Assembly: GCA_964058805.1 (NCBI GenBank)
Contig: CAXKVV010000627.1
Location: 1-28,302, forward strand
DNA length: 28,302 nt
Direction of reading: 5' to 3'
Origin: Schoenoplectus triqueter
Lineage: Eukaryota > Streptophyta > Magnoliopsida > Poales > Cyperaceae
Shown here piece by piece: positions 10,565 to 19,846 of the stretch. Both the position numbers and the translations under genes were made by a program. Position 1 is the first letter of the stretch, and each line of letters starts with the position of its first letter. Below the pieces are notes generated by a model. The model searched no databases. It saw only the letters and a list, made by a program, of their open reading frames with translations, and was not told the DNA's origin.

Positions 10565-12997
10565 TTATAAAGTATCAGCAGCAGACCCAAAGGTTTCCCT
10601 TTGGCATTGTCTGACAAGAATTGTCAATCTACCATCAACTGTATGGTTTAGCTCACTGCACAGCCTTCTTGGTGCCTATTTGAAAAAAGCAAGTTAGGAA
10701 AAACAAGTAAAATAAACCATATGAATTATGAAATATTTCTTTATTTAATATTGCTAAGCATCAGATAAATTTAATTTTATAATTAGAATTTCTGCAAGAA
10801 TAAGGGCTTTAGATGAGATTATGTTTTTACTTCCGGTACTAAAAGCAGTTGCATACTACTATAAAAGTCCGGTATGTAACAAAAAGATTTGGCAGCCATA
10901 GTTAAAAATAAAATGGGAGCAGAAATATATATAAAAAATAAATTAAAAGAAAGGATATGACAGAAAACATACCAGATGCCAATTTTTGCTTAATGGGTCT
11001 GAGGAAACCAAAATTTCATCCACACCAGGTAAAGGGGGTGACCTGGGAAAGCAAAAAACCTTCCTCTTAAGGTCATCTCGATTCTTCTCCCTCACATAAG
11101 AACCCTTAGTCACATTTCCTTCTTTCCATACCTCCTTCAAAAAGAAACGTACCGGCTTCTTGCAAATGGATCTAAAAGCTTCTCTTGTGTCAAAATCAAA
11201 TTCATTTCTGTAGCCAAGCCTGTTCCATGAAGTGTAGGTCACCTCGGACCTTTCTAGATCCCTTGGGAGAACAACTGTCTGGTAGACCTGGACCACGTAA
11301 CCTAGAGATACTGCGATTGACAGCTTATGGGCCATATCATAACAGATAGTATGTTGCAAGAAGCTCATTGGCTCAGCCTTCATGACCTTAGTGAAGAGCT
11401 GGAGGCTCTCTAGAGAGTTTAGGCCTGGGAAGATTGGGTCCACAACCCCCACATGGTGGATGGTGATGAAGGGAGCTATCGGGTGCGCAGCCAATAATCC
11501 ATGTGGATTTCCCCTAATGTCCCACTATAACAAATAACAGGAAATTATGATATGGAAAAGGACTTAATTTTCTGGGAAGACATGAGTACATATCTAACTA
11601 CATACAACTGGTTCAATTATTTAATATTCTCAGTGGTGTAATAAACTCTGACTCTTCTGTGATACTCATTATTGCAACTGTCAGCACTCAGCAGCAATTT
11701 TGTATCATCAAACAGTATTCAGCTTGAAGAAACATGCAATTTAACTCCAGCGTGCAGTTCCAAGTTGGCTTGAAGCCTGTTATGAAAGATGATCCTACAA
11801 TGCAGTTTTGTGGGGTCATGTTGACCGCAAGCCTTTTCTGAAAAGCATTAAACCCAAATTTCAGTGTTCAAGGAGCTCGATTTACCGTCCGACTATACAT
11901 ATTCTCATGCATCCAAAATTAGCTGCAAACTTTTTCATCCAAAAGGAGAATTTATTTGATATTCCAAACTAGTTCGACAGAATGTCCCAGAGAGTATAGA
12001 AGTAACAGCAGAGTACCACCCATCATAAGCAGGCAATGCAATTGACAGTGTAAACCAAAATCCAAATTCTGAGCATATGATTTCTACATTCATTACATAC
12101 CTGATGGAACCCATATTCTCGTGTCAAAGGCACACCCAACTCTGAAATGCATGCATGCAACCGGTCGTCACTGCCATAAAATTTGGGGTACCTCTCCAAG
12201 CACTCATCCTGGATCCCCTCAATGGCTTGAGCTAAAGGGTAGCTAATTGCAATACCGCCCCCACCAAATGCCATAGTGTGGCTGAAGTAAGTGTTTGCTG
12301 AGTGGCTCTCTGATGGCCCCCCTATGAAGACCATCTCAGTCCAGTCGTACTTGCTCAAAACTGCCACTAGATTATCCACATTGATAATAGTATCGTCATC
12401 TACCAACACAAACCACCTGGCGGCATTGTGACCAAGGCGAAAAGTCTCAGCCAATATGCAGGCAATGCGGAGGCCTGAAGGATGGCCGGTTGGGTTGGTG
12501 TAGCGAAACTGAGATATGTCTTCGGAGATGCGAATCGGGGGGAGTTCGGTCGAGTCTGGAGAAGATGGGGGGACTGAGGATTGAGAAGAAGTAAAAGGTG
12601 ATGAATCCAGCCAAACATGGCCGCGCATGGAACCTGAGCGCCACCAGAGACGAACGAACTCCTTGCGGCGGGGCCAAAGGTGGGCCGAACCGGCGATCCC
12701 GAAGACGAGGTGATTGAGAGAGAGAGGCGAGGAAGGATCAGGAGGAGGCGGCGCGGATTGGAGGAAGCGGAGGCGGTGGGAGTGTGAGTTGGGGTGGGGA
12801 TGGGAGTGAGTAGTTGGGAAGGGAGGAGAGGAGAGAATAAGGGAGAGCCAGAAGAAGGAGGAGAGGAGGAGGGAGCAGGAGGAGGCGAAGGCAGAGAAGA
12901 TGGAGTGGCGATGGGGGCGGAGGAGGGAGGAGGCGGAGGTGGGGAAGAAAGAGAGAGGGAGAGGAGGAGGGGGAGGCTTGGGAGGAGACGACAACAT
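10565..12997 (-). CDS. DUF604 / Fringe-like GT31-type glycosyltransferase, 3 exons
   Basis: Exons (- strand) are 12997-12101, 11524-10973 and 10675-10565. Both introns begin GTATGT, end AG and are in phase 0, giving about 519 residues, normal for plant DUF604 proteins. The start is the first in-frame ATG (12997). It precedes a proline-rich cytoplasmic tail and a hydrophobic anchor at about residues 33-56, fitting a type II Golgi membrane protein. The Fringe-like domain has FRYTNPTG (165), the metal-binding DDD in WFVLVDDDTIIN (195-206), GGGGIAIS (245-252) and FYGSDDRLHAC (273-283). Exon 1 ends in GFHQ and exon 2 continues WDIRGNPHGLLAAHP, the family's conserved join. DUF604 follows in exon 2. 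Exon 3 gives APRRLC and a terminal IxxRQC motif. It probably transfers a sugar in the Golgi; donor and acceptor are unknown. No break was seen. Confidence 0.92.
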
Positions 12998-13058
12998 AGA
13001 GAAGTCGAAGAGAGGGGGTGGGAATGGCCGCCGAGGAGAGCGACGGTCATTGGAGCGT

Positions 13059-13076
13059 GGGGGTGGGGGTGGGGGT
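13059..13076. repeat. GGGGGT tandem tract
   Basis: Three G5 runs separated by single T on the + strand, i.e. the template strand of the DUF604 gene, inside its probable 5' leader. Potential G-quadruplex former together with the tract at 13138. Confidence 0.85.
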
Positions 13077-13105
13077 GCGCGTGTAATTAATTGGTATAAT
13101 AATGG

Positions 13106-13113
13106 TATATTTA
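13106..13113 (-). promoter_or_regulatory. Candidate TATA box of the DUF604 gene
   Basis: TAAATATA on the - strand, about 109 bp before the chosen ATG. It would place transcription start near 13075 and give a leader of about 80 nt. A second AT-rich element (ATTATTATACC) lies slightly closer. Prediction from sequence form only. Confidence 0.35.
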
Positions 13114-13137
13114 GAAAAAGCAGGAGAGTGGCCGAGT

Positions 13138-13165
13138 GGGGAGGGGAGGGGAGGGGAGGGGAGGG
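13138..13165. repeat. (GGGGA)n tandem tract
   Basis: About five and a half GGGGA units on the + strand, just upstream of the candidate TATA box of the DUF604 gene. On the gene's own sense strand it reads as a C/T tract. Confidence 0.9.
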
Positions 13166-13200
13166 AATCAATCAATCAAGGCCCAGGTGACTGGCCGCTT

Positions 13201-13240
13201 CAGTTCTCAGTTCTCAGTTCTCAGTTCTCAGTTTCAGTTT
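13201..13240. repeat. 7-bp tandem repeat (CAGTTCT)n
   Basis: Four exact CAGTTCT units at 13201-13228, then two diverged units. It lies about 200 bp upstream of the DUF604 start and is probably a simple repeat of recent origin. Confidence 0.9.
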
Positions 13241-13785
13241 GTTTTCTCTCTTTTCCTTGGTACTTTCCTCTGTTTTCTTATTCGCTCTGTTCTGAGCTGT
13301 CACCGTGTGAAGACAGAATACTGGTAACGGGTGGGAATATAGCGATAAAAGTGGTCGGTCCCGTTTTTGGTTGGAATTTTTATTTCATTCGATTCCAAGA
13401 AAAAAGAATATAATGCAATTATTTTTATTCCGAAGAATTTGATCTTATTAGCTGAATTACTGGTATTCCTTGTGACCTGTCTTTGACTCTTGGTCCAAAA
13501 GCATGATGACAAAAACTATACAGCGTGGTACTAAATTTTACGAAAATAACGTGGCAAATATGCAAGTAACTAACAATTTAACAAATGTGACATTGCCAGG
13601 ACAGAGAAGGGTTGTAAGTTGCAACATCATGTGAAAAGAAAAGAGGCGCCTGCTTGATGGTGACTTGACTGGAGCTGCAACATTAATTAATATTATGTTT
13701 TCGTGTAGGAAAATACTGCATGTAATTTCTTCTGCTTTTGTTTTAGTACCAGCTTTTGAATCTCCAGAGCTTGATTGCTTATTTT
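13241..13785. other. Unassigned region upstream of the DUF604 gene
   Basis: Mixed composition; no coding family, RNA gene or transposon edge was recognised. It may contain distal promoter sequence of the DUF604 gene. Confidence 0.35.
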
Positions 13786-13830
13786 GTTGGGTTGAGTTGG
13801 GTTGGGTTGGGTTGGGTTGGGTTTGGTTGG
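13786..13830. repeat. (TTGGG)n tandem tract
   Basis: About nine 5-bp units with small deviations (GTTGAG, GTTTGG). The unit differs from the plant telomere unit TTTAGGG, so this is a simple repeat. Confidence 0.9.
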
Positions 13831-13854
13831 ATAGGTGTATTTCAGTGTATAGCA

Positions 13855-13914
13855 AGTAGCGGCGGATCCAAGAGGAGTCATGGCCCCCCATGAAAGTAGC
13901 GGCGGATCCAAGAG
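13855..13914. repeat. 40-bp direct duplication at MITE edge
   Basis: AGTAGCGGCGGATCCAAGAG occurs at 13855-13874 and again at 13895-13914, exactly 40 bp apart. This word is the left terminus of the hAT-like MITE that continues to 13979, so the terminus was duplicated. Confidence 0.85.
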
Positions 13915-13979
13915 TCATGCTCCTTCAATTTTTTTTTTTTACAAATACTCTTTTAATTATGTACATTTAAAAAAAATAA
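13895..13979. mobile_element. hAT-like MITE, left arm (split by the Copia element)
   Basis: It starts with the GCGGCGGATCCA-type terminus and runs into a T-rich then A-rich interior. It ends exactly at the Copia LTR. Together with 19769-19846 it rebuilds one MITE similar in order to the intact copy at 26802-26976. Confidence 0.6.
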
Positions 13980-14233
13980 TGTTATAAAATAAAAATAGAA
14001 GATAAAAGTTATGAAAAACTAAAATTTTATTTTTTATTATTTCTTCTAGAAATATATGACAATCAACAACATACAAGCCTCTATTTATAGCCTAGAAAAA
14101 TATCATATAATAAAAAAAAAGTTAATACAAAATTAAATTTAGAATTAAGGAGGAGATAAAGAGAATGAAAAACCTCTATCATTATGAGAGGAGGTGAACA
14201 ATGTGAAACATCTATCATTAATATTTTATAACA
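13980..14233 (-). repeat. Copia 3' LTR
   Basis: 254 bp, TG to CA. On the - strand it contains the promoter-like CTATAAATAG at 14081-14090, also present in the other LTR. A weak purine stretch, AAGTGAGAG, lies directly before it (14234-14242 on the + strand) and may be the decayed polypurine tract. Confidence 0.92.
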
Positions 14234-14444
14234 CTCTCACTTAGATGTTTCGCTTTATATTATACACTATTAATATTGTACTACTGGACAAATATTAAAT
14301 TTTGGTAATTCAGAATCAACTTGATTTAACTGATACTTCTGGATCAGTTATGTTGCCTAATTAAAAATCTTACTAAGAAAACACAATGGGATAAAACTTA
14401 GTGAAGAAAAAAAGAGTGCAATGTGTATAATACTCCCCCTCATT
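14234..14444 (-). other. Copia 3' untranslated region with a second purine tract
   Basis: Downstream of the RNase H stop (14445-14447) the - strand reads TGAGGGGGAGTA at about 14431-14443, then a block resembling the TTTTTCCCA / TGGGTTTT / TAGTAAG motif that I recall in many plant Copia elements. The clear purine tract therefore lies about 200 bp from the LTR rather than against it. Confidence 0.6.
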
Positions 14445-15003
14445 TTAATATATATTTTTTAAGTGACGAATGTCAGTCTTATGTGAAAGCTGCTCAAAAA
14501 TATTTCTTGGCAATGATTTTTTGAATAATTTCATCAAATTAACGCTTGATTTGATTTGACAAACATTTATCAAATAATTCTTCTGTAAATCATGTGTTGC
14601 GAAAAATTTCGGCGAGATGTACTTGGTTCTGTCACCTTTGATATATTCTTCTTTGATTTAAGCAATGCATGTAGTATTATCTTTGTATATCACCGTCGGA
14701 TTTTCTCTAACTGACTCGAGACCGCATTCCTCTTGGATGTGTTGGATCATGAATCTTAACCATACACATTCTCGTCCAGTATCATAAAGAGCAATTAATT
14801 CGGCATGATGATATGATATTGCTGTCAATGTTTGCTTTGTCGATCGCCATGAAATTACAGTGTTGTCATATCATGCGTCCCATAAAGGTAACGTAATACA
14901 TGTTTGATTCTGTTCTAATGTCGGCGTGTTGGATCAGAACTATATCTTGCTAATACATTTATAGAAAAAATAATATCAGGTCTCGTCTTATTAGCAAGAT
15001 ACA
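14445..15003 (-). pseudogene. Copia RNase H pseudogene
   Basis: The - strand translation gives LANKTRPDIIFSINVLARYS, then ISWRSTKQT, ISYHHAELIALYDTGRECVW (AxxHAEL type) and KYISPKFFATHDLQ, the usual end of the Copia polyprotein. A stop replaces Gln after NTTCIA, and the start of the domain is joined to the reverse transcriptase only through frameshifts. Confidence 0.85.
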
Positions 15004-15672
15004 TCAATGCCCCATTGCACTTAAGTATGGTACTTCATGACCAAAAACTTTTTCATTATTTTCTCGGGGCCGATAAGGATTTTTCTTCATATCAAGTGAT
15101 CGAACAACCATTGATGTACTTAGAGGATGGGCTTTGTCCATATTAAAATGTTTCAGCATCTTCTGGATGTAGTTTGATTGATGAACAAAGATACCATTAT
15201 ACAAATGCTCGATCTGCAGGCCGAGACACAACTTTGTTACACCAAGATCTTTCATTTCAAATTTATTCTTTAATAATTTTGCAGTTTTTTCAATCTCTTC
15301 AGGAGATCCAATGGTATTCAGGTCATCAACACATACTATAATAATTATAAAACTCAAGATTGATCGTTTAATAAAAATACATAGACTAACTATATTAAAT
15401 TTATATTTTTTTATGAGATATTCACTGAGTCGATTATACCACATTCGACCCGATTATTTTAGTCCATACAATAATCGTTTTAACTTTATAGAATATATTT
15501 CTCGAGGTTTTGATTTAAATGTTTCAGGCATTTTTAATCTTTCAAGGACTTTCATATAAATATCATTATCGAGTGATCCACACAAATAAGCTGTGACAAC
15601 ATCCATGAGATGCATTTGAAGGTTCTCAGTGATTGTGAGACTGATTAAAAATTGAAAAGTTATTGCATCCAC
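15004..15672 (-). pseudogene. Copia reverse transcriptase pseudogene
   Basis: Two overlapping pieces. 15672-15454 carries AYLCGSLDNDIYMKV and LLYGLK. 15444-15004 carries MWYNRLSEYL, the catalytic VCVDDLNTIG (normally YVDD, here CVDD), NKFEMKDLGVTKLCLGLQIE and KAHPLSTSMVVRSLD. A frame change separates them. The aspartates are present, but the Tyr before VDD is lost. Part of the domain before 15672 is too degraded to follow to the next piece. Confidence 0.9.
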
Positions 15673-17033
15673 TATAGGTGAATACGTTTCTTCATAATCA
15701 ACTCCTGATATTTATGTAAAACCTTGTACCACCAGTCTTGCTTTATATCACACAATCTCATTTTTTTCAATTCTTTTTATTATAAATACTCACTTGTAAC
15801 CTACAAGGTTAACATTTTTAGGGGTTAGCATTACATGTCCAAAAAGATTTCACCTTTCAAGCGAATCTAAATAAGCCTTCAGGGTATTTTTCCATTTTGG
15901 CCAATTATTTTTGTGCATACACTCTTCTGTAGTTTTGACACATAATCTTCCTCATTTATCACTTTAATTTTTATAGCATATACAAAAATTTTATCAACAT
16001 GTATTTCATTTCGGTTCCATATTATATCATTCTGTACATAATTTATTGAGATCTCATAATCATTCGGTGCATGAGTTTCTTTTGGACTTTATCAACGACC
16101 TCTTCTGGGGTTCTACTTTCAATCTCTTCTGGGATTTTACTGACAATCTTTTCTGGGATTTTATTGGTAACTTCTGCTAGAGTTACACCACCTGCATTAT
16201 TTTGCTCTTTCCTGTTTCGTGGATTTTTGTCTTTGGAACCGATTGATCTTTGACGTTTTCTTTGTATAGTAACCTCTATTGGGGTTATATCAATTCGTGC
16301 ATGTGCATTTAAAGCTGATATATGTGATTTAGTCACTCTTTTTATATCTGTAAATGTATCTGGTAACTCATTTGTTATTCTTTGCAAATGTATAATCTTT
16401 TGAACTTCCAGTTCACATTGACCACTCCGGAGATCAAGATAAAATATTGATGATGATTCTAAGTTACTTTTCTAGCTTTTTTTCTCCCCCTAAGATTGAG
16501 AATATTGTCTCATCAAATTGACAATCAACAAAACGAGATGTAAAAACATCTCCAGTTAATAGTTCTAAATATATAATAATTGGTGGAGAGTGAAAATCAA
16601 TATAAATTCTCAATCTTCTTTGTGGTTCTATTTTTGTGCGTTGTGGAGGAGAAATTGGAACATACACAGCACAACTAAAAAATTTAAGATGGAATAAGTT
16701 TGGTTGTCTTCTAGAGACCAATTATAATGGAGAAAATTTATGAGATGCAGTTGGTCTTAATCTGATAAGTGCAGTAACATGTAATATGGTATGTCCCCAT
16801 GTAGAAGATGATAGATTATATTTCATAAGTAATGGTCTAACAATCAGTTATAATATTTTAATTAATAATTTAGCTAAACCATTTTATGTATGTATATGAG
16901 CAAGTGAATGTTCTACTCTAATCTCAATTAACATACAATAATCATTAGAAGAATGTGATGTAAATTCTTTTGCATTATCAAACCAGAAACTCTTAATTTG
17001 GTAATCTAGAAAATTTGCTCTCAATTGGATTAT
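15673..17033 (-). pseudogene. Copia integrase C-terminal half and linker, degraded
   Basis: From 17033 downward the - strand gives AKEFTSHSSNDYCMLIEIRVEHS, then HIHT, a stop, and NGLAK. The rest of the integrase core follows, with FHLKFFSCAVYVPISPPQRTKIEPQRRL at 16721-16630. The catalytic third acidic residue (Glu in the NGxxE block) reads Lys at 16869-16871. The linker at 16387-16043 is low-complexity and Lys/Glu-rich (EKIVSKIPEEIESRTPEE), as usual in this family between integrase and reverse transcriptase. Confidence 0.8.
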
Positions 17034-17860
17034 TTATGCTAATAGCCTAGCAAATACAATATTTCTTGAAACTAATAGACAAACATGTGACCATCGAGTT
17101 GATGCATCAATTAAAATCATAAAATATCTAAATGGTCCACATGGAGGAGAAATAGACCCACAAATATCTCCTTGAATTCTCTCTAAAAATAAAGGAGATT
17201 CATTTTTAATTTTATTTTTAAATGGTCTAATTATCAATTTTCCCAAAGAGCATGCTGCACATGATAAATATTTTGATAATAGAATCTTCAGGTTTTTAGA
17301 AGATGCCCATTTGCACTTTCAATTATTCTCCTCATCATAATATTACTTGGATGACCTAACCTGTCATACCACAGAGTAAATATTTTCGTGTCATGTAACT
17401 TCTGGTTATTGACCATATTTAATTCTATTAAACTTATATTTATACAATATAGTCCAGATGATAAAGCTTTCATCTTTTCCAATATGATATTCTGACCATA
17501 CTTAATCGTTGTAATTTGAAGATATTTAATGTTATTTTCAGTCATAGTTTCGATATGATAACCATTAGCCCGAATATCTTCAAAACTTAGTAAATTTCTT
17601 CTAGATTTACTAAAGTATAATGCGTCATTTATAATTAATTTTATTCCTTCAGATAATAAAATACAAGCTCTTCCAGAGCCTTCAATTAAGTTTCTAATAC
17701 CAGAAATTATATTAACATGTGTCTCTACAAAAGATAATTGAGAAAAATATTTCTTGCTTTTTAATATAGTGTTTGTTGTTCCACTGTCTACTAGACATTC
17801 GTCTCTAATACTTGTCATTGCTCTGCTGGAGCCTTCAATCATATTTTTTTCTTTTAACAA
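17034..17860 (-). pseudogene. Copia protease and integrase N-terminal half
   Basis: 17860-17288 begins near DECLVDSGTTNTIL, with the aspartic protease DSG motif intact. It then runs through GIRNLIEGSGRA and NLLSFEDIRANGYHIET into the GAG-pre-integrase block LWYDRLGHPSNIMMRRI, where the usual zinc-binding His of LWHDRLGHP is Tyr. 17246-17034 continues with ERIQGDICGSISPPCGPFRYFMILIDAS, the first Asp region of the DDE core. A frame break lies between the two parts. Confidence 0.9.
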
Positions 17861-18009
17861 AAGAAATATACAAGATCAAATTTAAAGAAACTAATTTTAT
17901 TCATGAGAAACATAAACTTACAACAAAAAACTGAACTAAAATAAACCAAAAAAAACTTAGTTCATAATATTTATTTCTTTATTAACATTCTCAAAGAAAC
18001 AAAAAACAT

Positions 18010-18940
18010 CTAAGTGTGTATCATGAGTAAACCACTTGACTCATTTTCAATAAAATTTATTTTTACTTCTTTTTTCTTTTTCTTGATGGATGCTTCGTAA
18101 AGTTCAACTAAATATTTGGGAGTACGACATGTGCGTGACCAATGGTTTGTCATACCATATCTATAAAAATTATTTTTAGACTTTTTAGAAAATGGTGAAT
18201 TCTTTTTCTTTTCATATATCCCCACATTATTGTCATTTGATTTGTAATTATGACCTTCATGTAGCCAAACATTATTGCGACGACGTTCTCGATCACGATT
18301 TCCTTTAAATGATGTTGCATTCGCTTCAGGGAATGATGTCGCATTTGCTTCAGTAAATGGACTAGAGCCAGTGGGCCGTGATTGATGATTTTTCATGAGA
18401 AGCTCATTATTTTTATTCCACGACAAAAATACATGATATCAATTCTGAATATTTTTTAAAACCACACTCCCGATATTGTTGCTATAGGAGCAAATTTAAA
18501 GCATGAAATGTAAAAAAAAAATTCTAACATGTCTTCATCAGTAATTTTTTTCTCCGTATAATTTTAATTTAGAAGTTATGTGAAACATTGCGGAATTATA
18601 TTTACCCACAGATTTAAAATCTTACAATCTTAAACGAATCCATTCATAACGAACTTTTGGGAGGAGCGCTTATTTTTATGGTCATATTTTTCTTTTAAAA
18701 TTTTCTATAATTCTAACAGATCTTTCACCGTTAAATATTCATTTTTTAAATCTTCATGGAGATGATGACGGAGAAATAACATTGCTTTGGTTTTCTCCTG
18801 TGAGAGACCTTATTTTCATCTTTTATTGTATCTCCAAGATTATTTACGGTAAGATGAATCTCAGCATCGAGAGTCCATGAGAGATAGTTCTTGCCCGATA
18901 TATCAAGGACAACAAATTCAAGTTTAGTAAGATTTTCCAT
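18010..18940 (-). pseudogene. Copia gag pseudogene
   Basis: It starts MENLTKLEFVVLDISGKNYL, the typical N-terminus of a widespread plant Copia gag (UBN2-type). After about 55 codons the frame is broken several times. It resumes with NNELLMKNHQSRPTGSSPF and ends with the zinc knuckle and WSRTCRTPKYLVELYEASIKK. The CCHC knuckle reads FYRYGMTNHWSRTC, so the first two Cys are replaced by Phe and Tyr and RNA binding would be lost. Confidence 0.88.
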
Positions 18941-19024
18941 AAGGACTAAAAAATAAAAATAATACTTATATTAGTAAATTTAATCGAACATCCATTTATG
19001 AAAATTACGAAAGAAAAAAAATAT

Positions 19025-19252
19025 TAATAACTTCAGGTCATTAAGAGAAAGGATTAGAGACATTATATTTATTTATTTATTTATCTAATTGATAACTTCT
19101 GGTTATCATTTTAGTTGAATAAAATAATAACTTATGTTTATTAAGTATATCGATAACTTCGGATTATCAATTGTAACACATTTTGATAAAACTTTCAATT
19201 ATCATATACAATGACTTCTGGCCATTAAAAGTATCAATAACTTTTAGTTATT
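19025..19252 (-). repeat. Array of seven palindromic units in the Copia leader
   Basis: Variants of GATAACTTCTGGTTATC occur at 19025-19043, 19091-19107, 19125-19143, 19152-19168, 19184-19204, 19210-19226 and 19236-19252. Each is an inverted repeat with a 4-6 nt loop, and the last six are spaced 26-34 bp apart. They lie between the 5' LTR and gag, i.e. in the leader of the genomic RNA. In several units changes on one side are matched on the other (GATAAC/GTTATC, AATGAC/GCCATT). Confidence 0.8.
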
Positions 19253-19514
19253 AAATAAATAAAAAAAAATATTTCTAGTATTTATTTATTTTATCATTAT
19301 TTTCGGGGAATGAAAATATTAGTCTCATCCAATATAAGAACAATTTCATCAAGAAAATAGATATTAAAATTAATTATAAAATGATAAAATATAATCTAAA
19401 GTGTACCTCTTTTTAGAGACAATCTTATGATAATATTATTATATCGATCTCGTGTTTCTACTATAAAACAAACTTCCGTCACAACTCGACTACAGCGAAG
19501 TTGTGTTGTTAACG

Positions 19515-19768
19515 TGTTATAAAATAAAGATAGAAGATAAAAATTATGAGAGACTAAAATCTTATTTCTATATGATCTCTTCTAAAGATATATGACAATC
19601 AACAACATACAAGCCTCTATTTATAGGTTAGAGAAACATCATATAATAAAAGAAAAAGTTAAATACAAAATTAAATCTAGAATTAAGGAGATAAAGAGAA
19701 TGAAAAACGTCTATCATTATGAGAGGAGGTGGAGGAAATGAAACACCTATCATTAATATTTTATAACA
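19515..19768 (-). repeat. Copia 5' LTR
   Basis: 254 bp, TG to CA, promoter-like CTATAAATAG on the - strand at 19617-19626. It differs from the other LTR at about 26 positions plus two small indels by eye. Confidence 0.92.
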
Positions 19769-19846
19769 ATTAAGAATGTATTTATATTAAAAAAATTTAA
19801 ATTTTGACCCTTTCTTAAAGCCTCTTTCTGGATCTAAATTTATACT
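19769..19846. mobile_element. hAT-like MITE, right arm
   Basis: It begins at the Copia target duplication and contains TTTATATT followed by TTTAAATTTTGACC, which also occur in the same order in the MITE at 26802-26976. It ends near CTGGATCT, a decayed counterpart of the left terminus GGATCCAAG. Confidence 0.55.

Larger units (their letters stand above)
13980..19768 (-). mobile_element. Complete but inactive Ty1/Copia LTR retrotransposon
   Basis: The element is bounded by two 254-bp LTRs that begin TGTTATAAAAT and end TTTTATAACA on the + strand. Their identity is roughly 90% by eye, implying an old insertion. Flanking 5-mers AATAA (13975-13979) and AATTA-like ATTAA (19769-19773) differ at one base and are probably the target duplication. 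Read on the - strand the order is LTR, leader with hairpin array, gag, protease, integrase, reverse transcriptase, RNase H, 3' untranslated region, LTR. This is the Copia order, with integrase before reverse transcriptase. Every gene is broken. No clear primer-binding site was identified next to the 5' LTR. It sits inside an older MITE. Confidence 0.93.

Noticed and set aside
13000..13171. Extending the DUF604 protein upstream of 12997
   Set aside because: The frame stays open upstream but contains no ATG; it would need a TTG start, which is not expected in a plant nuclear gene.
12794..13413. Several + strand open frames rich in Gly/Glu/Arg
   Set aside because: They are antisense shadows of the GC-rich, proline-rich exon 1 and its leader repeats.
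13786..13830. (TTGGG)n as an interstitial telomere
   Set aside because: The plant telomere unit is TTTAGGG; this 5-bp unit does not match.
19025..19252. CRISPR-like array
   Set aside because: Regular spacing of palindromes invites the idea, but the units vary, spacers are very short, and the array lies in the leader of a plant Copia element.
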